In this document: positions 1 through 6,224 of the stretch, piece after piece
How the letters are laid out: every line of letters begins with the position of its first letter
How positions within the stretch are numbered: position 1 is the first letter of the stretch
Source of the DNA: Physcocola sp002396385
GTDB taxonomy: Bacteria > Bacteroidota > Bacteroidia > Bacteroidales > Paludibacteraceae
Length of the DNA stretch: 28,001 nt
Assembly (NCBI GenBank): GCA_946535435.1
Contig: CAMNDM010000045.1
Span: 1-28,001, forward strand
Direction of reading: 5' to 3'
Made by a program: the position numbers and the translations under genes
Notes under the pieces: model-generated
Seen by the model: the letters and a program-made list of their open reading frames with translations, nothing else
Database searches by the model: none
Told to the model about the DNA's origin: nothing

Positions 1-975
1 TCCGCTACCCCACGAGAACAGCACAAGGCCTTCTGGGACATGGGGCTGACCCTGCCCGTAGACGACCCGTTCTGGGACAAGCACCACCCTGGCGACCTGT
101 GGAACTGCAAGTGCTACCTCGAGCCTACCACCGCAGAACCTACGCCCAAGAAGCGCATCCCGAAGGAGAAGGACGCGCCAAAGCCCGCCAAGGGACTGGA
201 GAGCAACCCCGGCAAGAAGGCGGAGATGTACAGCCGCAACCACCCTTACTATCCACAGCCCGCTACGTGCATCTGGCTAAAACTCGCCAAAGGCGGTGCG
301 GAGGCTAGGCTTGGCAGGTTCTTCAATGCAGAGGAGATGAAGTGCCCGGGGAACTGTAACGAATGCGATTACATGCTAACTAAAATAACAGGAAATAAAG
401 AGACAAATAAAAAACTATACGAAAAAATGAAGCTGGACAAAAATTATAAAAATGTAGTATTCGACCCAAAAACAGGAGGACTTAAGGCTGAACATATTAG
501 GCACAAATCCACATCGAGGGGTGATAAATTCTTTCTATCTGAAAATGGAGGGAAAGGATGGTCAGGTAACCAATTAGAGAAGAAATGCCTAGATACTTTA
601 TTCGAGGGGGGGCATTCTTGTATACTTTTAGAGGAAAAGAAATGTGTAGTAAAAGGGTATGAATTAACTGCCCTGGACATCATGATTGACGGTATTAGGA
701 TGGACATCCGATCCGTAACATCGGATTCAAAAGACTATAGGAACCGTGTGACAACGAAAAATAAGCAATTGATATCATGGAATGACAACAATAAAACCGA
801 CCACGCAGACTCAATGTGCTTATACTTTCACGCCCCCGCTTTGTACACTTACGAAAAAATGAAAAATACTATTAAAGCGGCGCATAGATATATGAATCGA
901 GGAGATAGATTTGATTTGAAACACATCTACGTGGTGATAAGAGGGGAAAAAGAGGTCCTAAGATTTGATTTATAA
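1..975 (+). CDS. Phage MuF-type minor head protein with C-terminal nuclease-like toxin domain (5' partial)
   Basis: The frame is open from base 1, so the true start lies upstream; the ATG at 40 is internal. Bases 61-114 encode a motif rich in Trp, His and Cys (DDPFWDKHHP then WNCKC) typical of the end of the SPP1 gp7/Mu F head morphogenesis domain, which acts in procapsid assembly. After a Lys/Pro-rich linker, the last 200 or so residues form a separate domain. It contains KAEHIRHK, GGHSCILL and, at 670-711, ALDIMIDG followed by MDIRS. This resembles the D...(D/E)xK core of contact-dependent-inhibition-type nucleases, with Arg replacing the usual Lys. Base composition drops sharply near base 350, from about 63% GC in a sampled line to about 31%, suggesting the domain was swapped in. 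Such head-protein toxins are known in phages of Bacteroidales. The nuclease assignment is by motif and recall only. No immunity gene follows. Confidence 0.7.
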   Translation, partial: SATPREQHKAFWDMGLTLPVDDPFWDKHHPGDLWNCKCYLEPTTAEPTPKKRIPKEKDAPKPAKGLESNPGKKAEMYSRNHPYYPQPATCIWLKLAKGGAEARLGRFFNAEEMKCPGNCNECDYMLTKITGNKETNKKLYEKMKLDKNYKNVVFDPKTGGLKAEHIRHKSTSRGDKFFLSENGGKGWSGNQLEKKCLDTLFEGGHSCILLEEKKCVVKGYELTALDIMIDGIRMDIRSVTSDSKDYRNRVTTKNKQLISWNDNNKTDHADSMCLYFHAPALYTYEKMKNTIKAAHRYMNRGDRFDLKHIYVVIRGEKEVLRFDL

Positions 976-980
976 AAGAA

Positions 981-1022
981 AAACGGCCACCGCTGGACGA
1001 GGTGGTCGTTTAGAACTTTTTT
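981..1022 (+). terminator. Rho-independent terminator after the MuF-toxin gene
   Basis: An 11-bp stem (981-991 with 1001-1011, one G-U pair) encloses a 9-nt loop and is followed by a run of six T at 1017-1022. It begins six bases after the stop codon of the head-protein gene. Confidence 0.75.
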
Positions 1023-1134
1023 GGGCCCGCACACAATTACTTGCGTACTTGCATTGTTCACACCACAAAGTTACACAACAATTTTTTAACCGGGTAATTT
1101 CAGCCCATGTTTTTAAGCATAAACTTTAAGAAAT

Positions 1135-1337
1135 ATGAATAAACCGCAAAAATACACGCAATTGTCGCTATTTGACAATTTTACAGAGAGGGGGGTAAAT
1201 CTTTAGAACCATTTGAGACCCCCGAAGAGGAACAGAAGCCTAAAAGGCTGAAAGGCGGAAGCCAGAACCCCATCGTCTTCCACGACTACGAGAGCTACGT
1301 GGCCAAGTTCAAGGAAGAACCCAAGACCACAGACTAG
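1135..1337 (+). pseudogene. Remnant of a phage protein, probably the N-terminus of a DNA methyltransferase
   Basis: An ATG at 1135 opens 23 codons (MNKPQKYTQLSLFDNF...) that stop at 1204. The next frame continues past a run of six G at 1190-1195 and encodes KLKGGSQNPIVFHDYESYV, then KFKEEPKTTD, and stops at 1335. Joined by a one-base shift at the G run, the two pieces resemble the start of adenine-type DNA methyltransferases found in Bacteroidales prophages, where the chain would continue after KTTDD. That match is from memory and was not tested by search. Only about 65 codons remain, so the gene is both frameshifted and truncated. It lies between the head-protein terminator and the riboswitch and marks the phage-derived edge. 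Confidence 0.45.
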
Positions 1338-1542
1338 CAAAATACACGACTCTTCATCGCCTTCGGCTTTGAAAATGAAGACTGCTTGTTCGTGTTTTAA
1401 GAGAGTTTCGTGTTCAGAAAATGCACGGTTCTATAGGTGATTTGTGCGGGTATATGGTCTTTTACCCACCGACGTTTTGTTATAGCAACAAAAAACGATG
1501 ATATATATGCCGAATTATGAAAAACATAACCAAGTTTTTCTG

Positions 1543-1550
1543 TAAATTTG
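1543..1550 (+). promoter_or_regulatory. Promoter -7 element of the cobamide operon
   Basis: TAAATTTG fits the Bacteroidota -7 consensus TAnnTTTG exactly. It lies just before the riboswitch, so transcription would begin near 1556, at the first base of the inferred P1 stem. No convincing -33 TTTG is seen at the usual distance. The preceding region, 1338-1540, holds no gene; a hairpin at 1475-1493 (7-bp stem) and a shorter one at 1448-1467 are visible. Confidence 0.5.
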
Positions 1551-1554
1551 CAAC

Positions 1555-1726
1555 AGATTTGGTAACAAGCGTGCATTGCGTAAATACACGCCTTGTGCAA
1601 GGGAATCAGGTGAAAGACCTGAACTGTTCCTGCAGCTGTAATCCAAAAAAGACGAACCAACCAGCATGTCACTGCGAAAGCGGGAAGACTTTGGTTCCGA
1701 GGAAAGTCAGAATACCTGCCAATTCT
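1555..1726 (+). ncRNA. Cobalamin riboswitch
   Basis: The conserved core of the AdoCbl-type riboswitch is readable in order. A perfect 6-bp hairpin lies at 1606-1622. It is followed by the CTGCAGCTGTAA-like segment around 1629-1640, then TGTCACTG at 1667-1674, GCGGGAAG at 1680-1687, and the B12 box AGTCAGAATACCTGCC at 1705-1720. A P1 stem can be drawn between 1556-1562 and 1719-1725 with one mismatch. It sits about 45 bases before a BtuB-like receptor start, the usual context. Cobalamin binding is expected to repress the downstream operon. A 71-codon open frame over this stretch is not considered a gene. Confidence 0.93.
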
Positions 1727-1743
1727 AATTAAGTGATCATTTA

Positions 1744-1761
1744 TCTCCCAGGATTTGGAGA
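1744..1761 (+). promoter_or_regulatory. Hairpin over the possible ribosome binding site (expression platform)
   Basis: TCTCC (1744-1748) can pair with GGAGA (1757-1761), which lies about 9 bases before the ATG at 1771. GGAGA is one of very few Shine-Dalgarno-like strings near a start in this window. The hairpin would hide it, suggesting translational control by the riboswitch. No U-tract is present here, so a terminator mechanism is less likely. This is inference from base pairing only. Confidence 0.4.
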
Positions 1762-1770
1762 AATCAACTT

Positions 1771-3915
1771 ATGAAGTCAAAATATACCGTATTGTTGTTC
1801 GCCTATGTGGCGAGCGGATTTCTTATTACCTCGAAATCGCAAGAGAAAGTCGAGACGCTTGAGGAAGTCGTGGTAACTGGCACGGGAACTGAACATCTAT
1901 TAAGGGACGTACCCGTACAGACTGAAATCGTTTCACGCAAAACACTCGACAGCTATGGAGCTAAATCCATCGAGGACATACTCGGTGGACTAACTGCCTC
2001 TTTCTCTTTTGAAGAGGGGGACATGGGTAGCCAAACCCAACTGAACGGCTTGGGTAACAGCTATATACTTATACTAGTGGACGGAAAACGCTTACATGGC
2101 GACGTTGGCGGAGAGAACGACCTTAGTCAAATCGACCCGCAGAATATTGATCACATCGAGATTGTGAAAGGTGCCCAATCGGCCTTATATGGAAGCGATG
2201 CCATTGCGGGTGTCATCAACATTATCACCAAGAAACACCACGACGAGGGTGTCTATATTGAAAACACCACGCGTTATGGAAGTTACAACGACATCAGACA
2301 GCACAACGGCTTGGGACTCACCTATGGAAAACTGAACAGTTTTACCAACTTCCAACTGCAACACACCGACGGCTGGCGCAACACTACCAACGAATACACC
2401 GAAGGTCACGTGGTTAACGATTCGCGGAAAAAGACAGCGAACGAGAAGACAAACTGGCAAATTGCTGAGAAGCTCACCTACACGGTTAACAAAAAATCGG
2501 AAGTGTACGCTTCGGGCTCCTACCACAGAAAAAACATCTTACGTCCGCAAGACGGTCATTACCCCAGTTGCGATGTCTACACTTACGACCTTATGTACAA
2601 AAACGCTGCTCTTTCTATGGGTGGCAAATGGAAACTGAAAGGTAACAATACCATAACGGCAGATGCCGATTGGGGTAAACACGCATACTTCTATAACTAC
2701 ACCGCTACCACTCTGACAGATGGTTACGACCCTTTGGGACGTTTCACCAACTATTTTCCGTATTTTAAGGGACAAAAAAGCCTGCAAAGCGACCAGCAAA
2801 GGCTGCTTGCAAGCGTTAAGGGTATTTTCGACCTACCGGCGGAAAACAAACTCTCGACTGGTATTGAATACCGCTATGACTACCTAAATGCGCCTATGCG
2901 TACAGCAGAAGGTTCTGTTGACGACTGGACAGGATCGATTTTCGTTCAAGACGAATTCGACTTGCTATCGTGGCTGAATGTGACAACCGGATTGCGTGTT
3001 GACAAAAACCAGAATTTCGGATTCAAGGCAACGCCCAAAGTGAATGCCATGCTCTCGGCAAAGAATTTCCGTTTGCGGTTGGGGTGGAGCCAGGGCTACA
3101 AAACACCAACCACTAAGGAACTCTATTACAGATATCTGCACGTTATGGGTGCCAGCACCTATTTTAATATGGGTAACACCGACCTTACTCCGCAAACCAG
3201 TAACTATTACAGCTCGAGCGTCGAATACAGGGGGAAGCGGCTTACAATGTCGGTAACCGCCTACCTTAACAAACTTGAGAACATGATTGCGCTGGTTAAC
3301 GTGCCAGTAGATGAAATTCCGGTAGACGCTTCTTCCGCTTATTTTGGCGACGGCAGCGGCGATGTTGTCGCGCGCAAATATAAGAATATGGAAGACGCGC
3401 GCACACAAGGCATCGACCTGAACACGACCTACAAGATTTGTGAAGATTTTACGATAGGCGGCAATTACAGTTATCTTGACACCAAAGCACACGAATATGA
3501 AGCCAGCAAACAGAAACTGGTTGAAGTCACCATCGACGGTATGGCACACCACAAATGGAATGCGTATGCCAATTGGGGGCACCGGTTCGGGAAAAACTAC
3601 AAGTTGGGCGCAAGCCTGGGTACTCGGGGAAGCAGCCAACGCTACTACCAGAACAACGGCAATGGAAAACCTTTCCAAATATGGCGATTGAACACCACCC
3701 ACGATTTGGAAAGCAGTAAGAAATTCACGTACCGTGCCGAGGCGGGTATCGACAACCTGTTTAACTATACCGACACCACAATGCACCCCTACCATTTAGG
3801 GACAAATAGTCCGGGTACCACCTTCTTTGTTGCCCTCAGCATAAAGTTCAAACAAGGAAAAAACATAAAACCAACCAAAATAACAAATTCTAAAACATTT
3901 AATGATGAAGATTAA
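1771..3915 (+). CDS. TonB-dependent outer-membrane receptor, BtuB-like (receptor 1)
   Basis: Outer-membrane beta-barrel receptor for energised uptake, most likely of cobalamin or related corrinoids. The 714-residue length fits the BtuB/FepA class. A signal peptide spans roughly residues 1-24; a TonB-box-like EEVVVTGTG is at 31-39. The plug follows to about residue 155, with ILVDGKR (101-107) and the typical plug end ALYGSDAIAGVINIITKK. The remainder is barrel with alternating aromatic strands. The last strand (FFVALSIKF) is followed by an unusual tail of about 20 polar residues, whereas such barrels normally end at an aromatic residue. The stop overlaps the next gene by 14 bp. Substrate is inferred from the cobalamin riboswitch directly upstream and from the operon; a metal-tetrapyrrole receptor is the main alternative, because the neighbouring chelatase resembles the Porphyromonas iht haem locus. 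Confidence 0.9.
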   Translation: MKSKYTVLLFAYVASGFLITSKSQEKVETLEEVVVTGTGTEHLLRDVPVQTEIVSRKTLDSYGAKSIEDILGGLTASFSFEEGDMGSQTQLNGLGNSYILILVDGKRLHGDVGGENDLSQIDPQNIDHIEIVKGAQSALYGSDAIAGVINIITKKHHDEGVYIENTTRYGSYNDIRQHNGLGLTYGKLNSFTNFQLQHTDGWRNTTNEYTEGHVVNDSRKKTANEKTNWQIAEKLTYTVNKKSEVYASGSYHRKNILRPQDGHYPSCDVYTYDLMYKNAALSMGGKWKLKGNNTITADADWGKHAYFYNYTATTLTDGYDPLGRFTNYFPYFKGQKSLQSDQQRLLASVKGIFDLPAENKLSTGIEYRYDYLNAPMRTAEGSVDDWTGSIFVQDEFDLLSWLNVTTGLRVDKNQNFGFKATPKVNAMLSAKNFRLRLGWSQGYKTPTTKELYYRYLHVMGASTYFNMGNTDLTPQTSNYYSSSVEYRGKRLTMSVTAYLNKLENMIALVNVPVDEIPVDASSAYFGDGSGDVVARKYKNMEDARTQGIDLNTTYKICEDFTIGGNYSYLDTKAHEYEASKQKLVEVTIDGMAHHKWNAYANWGHRFGKNYKLGASLGTRGSSQRYYQNNGNGKPFQIWRLNTTHDLESSKKFTYRAEAGIDNLFNYTDTTMHPYHLGTNSPGTTFFVALSIKFKQGKNIKPTKITNSKTFNDED

Positions 3916-4993
3916 ATCGTTAACCATTGCCCTGCTCGCATCGCTGGCAATGGCAGCTGGTTTCAACAGCTGTTCAGATGATGAAGAGACCGGCAGCGTA
4001 GCAAACAACTACACTATTTACCAAAGTGCCGTCGACAACAAAGTAATTGCCAACAAAAAGCACGACAAGGCTATATTGTTGGTTGCCTTCGGCAGCACCT
4101 GGCAAAATTCATTCAAGGCATTCGACAAAACCGTAGAAGCCTACAAAAAGCAGTTTAAAGACTGTGATGTCTACATGTCGTTCAGTAGCGCTATTTGCAT
4201 TAACCGTGCTGCAGCAGGCGAGCATGCCAACGACAAGGGGGAAGACAAAGCCGAAATACGTAACTACTATGCCCCAAACTTCTGGCTTCACGCTTTCGGT
4301 TCTGCCCGTTACAAAGAAATCACCGTACAGTCGTTGCAAGTTATTCCGGGAGAAGAGTACAGCCGTGTAATCAACTACATCAAAGATTTTGCGAACAACA
4401 GCCTTGGCGACCTCAACGACCAGTATTTGAAGACTGTTACCCTCAAACTGGGAACGCCTCTTTTGAACAACACCGACGATGTGGCCAAAGTGGCTAAAAC
4501 CATTAACAAACTTTGTTCGAGCGAAGCGAAAAAAGGTGTTGTCGCATTTATGGGACACGGGAATCCTGACAGTTACGACACCTATAAGGCCAACGTCCGT
4601 TACACCCAGTTAGAGGAGCAACTCCAGAAAATCAACAAGAACTACTTTGTCGGCACTGTCGATATGCCCGACAACTACAAACAGGACGTTTATGCCCGTA
4701 TGAAGGAGGCTGGCTTTGAAAAAGGTAATGTTGTTCTGTACCCGCTAATGTCTATCGCTGGCGACCACGCACACAACGATATGGCTGGTGAGGGCGACGA
4801 ATACTGGGACGCAGAGGACGAGGAATCGGAAGACAACAGTTGGAACGAATATTTCTCGCACAAGGGATACAAGGTTAATAGCCACATGATAGGATTGCTG
4901 GAGCAGGAGGAAATCAGAAACTTGTGGATAGAGCACACCAAAAATCCTGTTGAATTGGAAGACTACTACCACTCGATGTATCCTGAAGACTAA
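3902..4993 (+). CDS. cbiK: CbiK-family sirohydrochlorin cobaltochelatase, predicted lipoprotein
   Basis: Class II chelatases of the CbiK family insert Co2+ into sirohydrochlorin at the start of anaerobic cobamide synthesis. Two halves of the fold are visible: AILLVAFGST near residue 57 and GVVAFMGHGNP near 212, with the probable catalytic/metal His219 and the second ligand region GDHAHND (His289, His291). Unlike cytoplasmic CbiK, this protein begins with a signal sequence ending at Cys24 and followed by SDDEE. That acidic run resembles the lipoprotein export signal that sends lipoproteins to the cell surface in Bacteroidota. Total length is 363 residues; a second ATG one codon in is equally possible. 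The order receptor, chelatase lipoprotein, binding protein matches the Porphyromonas gingivalis iht haem-uptake locus (IhtA, IhtB, IhtC) as I recall it, so metal removal or haem handling is an alternative role. A separate cytoplasmic chelatase may exist elsewhere. Confidence 0.85.
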   Translation: MMKIKSLTIALLASLAMAAGFNSCSDDEETGSVANNYTIYQSAVDNKVIANKKHDKAILLVAFGSTWQNSFKAFDKTVEAYKKQFKDCDVYMSFSSAICINRAAAGEHANDKGEDKAEIRNYYAPNFWLHAFGSARYKEITVQSLQVIPGEEYSRVINYIKDFANNSLGDLNDQYLKTVTLKLGTPLLNNTDDVAKVAKTINKLCSSEAKKGVVAFMGHGNPDSYDTYKANVRYTQLEEQLQKINKNYFVGTVDMPDNYKQDVYARMKEAGFEKGNVVLYPLMSIAGDHAHNDMAGEGDEYWDAEDEESEDNSWNEYFSHKGYKVNSHMIGLLEQEEIRNLWIEHTKNPVELEDYYHSMYPED

Positions 4994-5028
4994 AACCACA
5001 CGCTTTTTCTCAATTTCTTCTATAATAC

Positions 5029-5068
5029 AAGGATTGGATCAGCGCCTTGTGCACTAGATCCAATTCTT
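5029..5068 (+). promoter_or_regulatory. Intergenic 12-bp hairpin between chelatase and binding-protein genes
   Basis: AAGGATTGGATC (5029-5040) pairs with GATCCAATTCTT (5057-5068) with one G-U pair, around a 16-nt loop. The following bases are only moderately T-rich. This 90-bp gap is the only sizeable gap inside the operon, so the hairpin may act as an attenuator, partial terminator or RNA-processing and stability element. The loop contains CGCCTTGTGCA (5043-5053), also present in the riboswitch at 1589-1599. Confidence 0.5.
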
Positions 5069-5083
5069 GATTTTGTACTAAAT

Positions 5084-6220
5084 ATGAAGCTACCTATTTC
5101 ATGCCTCCTACTTCCTATCGTAATATCGTCGTGCGCAACTTCTGCAGTTGAGGGGAGTGACACCGTTTCCGACCTCTTGTACCAGTACCAGGATTCTATC
5201 CTTTGTCATACGGCTGATTATAGCGACACCGTTGAAATCAAATATGCCAAAGGACTGAAAGTTGACTATAAGGCCGACGGTATACAAATCAGCATCTGCA
5301 ACCCAGACCCGGCGGCTACAAACACGAAGGTTGAAACGTTCAAAATCAGCAAGCCCTCGAAACGTTTTGTCTGCACCACTGCCCTGCAACTCGGCAATTT
5401 CGAGGTCTTAGGCCTAGAGCACCTGATTGTAGGGACCAATTCGCTAAAGAACCTGTTCTCGGACCGTATAAGGGAACAGATAAAGAACGGACAAACCATC
5501 AGAATCGGTAAAGAGGGCAACTTTGATTTGGAAACTGTTATTGCCTCAAAACCCGATTACATTTTCGTATCTGCTTCCAAACACGGCGGATTTGAAGCAT
5601 TGAAAAATTGTGGTATTCCACTAATTAAACACCACGGTTACAAGGAAACCAATCCGCTCGGACAAGCGGAATGGATAAAGCTGGTCGGACTACTGACGGG
5701 CGAGACCAGAAGGGCAAATGCCGTATTTTCGGACATCGAGAAAAAATATAATACATTGAAGACGGAAATCGCCAAAAAGAAAAGCACAAAAAAACGGCCA
5801 TCGGTTGTGAGCGGAAGACAAATCAGAGACGGCTGGTATTTTGTAGGTGGTAACAGCTATATGGCCCAGCTTTTCTGTGATGCCGGAGCCAACTATGTTA
5901 TGGCCGGAAACAAAGAATCGGGCGGTGTGACACTCGATTTCGAAACAGTCTATGCCAAAGGCATACACGCCGATTTTTGGCAAACCGACGGGTCGTTCGA
6001 TGGCGAATACACCCTGCAGACGCTGGCAGCCGAAGACGAGCGCTACGCTGCTATGGATGCCTTTAAAAATAAGCGGGTGTTATTCTGTAATCTGGCTAAA
6101 ACCCCTTACCGGGAACTGGCTGGCGTGCAACCCCATCTATTACTGGCCGATTTCGTAAAAGCCTTCCACCCCGACATGCTGCCTCATTATACACCACACT
6201 ATTACAAACTAATTAAATAA
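5084..6220 (+). CDS. ABC transporter substrate-binding lipoprotein, BtuF/FepB-like
   Basis: Periplasmic binding protein of the iron-siderophore/cobalamin class (PeriBP_2 fold), expected to hand a corrinoid or other chelate from the outer-membrane receptors to the permease. A short signal sequence ends in VISSC with Cys17 as the lipid-anchored residue. No acidic surface-export motif follows, in contrast to the chelatase, so an inner-membrane-anchored periplasmic location is likely. IVGTNSLKNLFS, the ETVIASKPDYIFVSAS segment and a C-terminal ELAGVQPHLLLADF stretch match the Bacteroidota form of this family. It is 378 residues long. The permease (14334) and ATPase (19995) that would complete the transporter lie further down the same operon. 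Iron chelates or haem are alternative substrates. Confidence 0.85.
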   Translation: MKLPISCLLLPIVISSCATSAVEGSDTVSDLLYQYQDSILCHTADYSDTVEIKYAKGLKVDYKADGIQISICNPDPAATNTKVETFKISKPSKRFVCTTALQLGNFEVLGLEHLIVGTNSLKNLFSDRIREQIKNGQTIRIGKEGNFDLETVIASKPDYIFVSASKHGGFEALKNCGIPLIKHHGYKETNPLGQAEWIKLVGLLTGETRRANAVFSDIEKKYNTLKTEIAKKKSTKKRPSVVSGRQIRDGWYFVGGNSYMAQLFCDAGANYVMAGNKESGGVTLDFETVYAKGIHADFWQTDGSFDGEYTLQTLAAEDERYAAMDAFKNKRVLFCNLAKTPYRELAGVQPHLLLADFVKAFHPDMLPHYTPHYYKLIK

Positions 6221-6224
6221 GAAA

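Noticed and set aside
1066..1073. TAACTTTG on the minus strand as a promoter
   Set aside because: It fits the -7 consensus but has no -33 element and no minus-strand gene follows.
1148..1590. Repeated AAATACACG at about 1149, 1341 and 1582 as possible phage attachment sites
   Set aside because: Only nine bases are shared, the third copy lies in the riboswitch, and no tRNA or integrase is present to support an attachment site.
1517..1732. 71-codon plus-strand frame over the riboswitch
   Set aside because: Its bases are explained by the conserved riboswitch core; the peptide looks like nothing known.
2965..3795. 276-codon open frame on the minus strand inside receptor 1
   Set aside because: It is antisense to a clearly conserved TonB receptor, shows no recognisable domain, and is the usual frame shadow of this codon usage.
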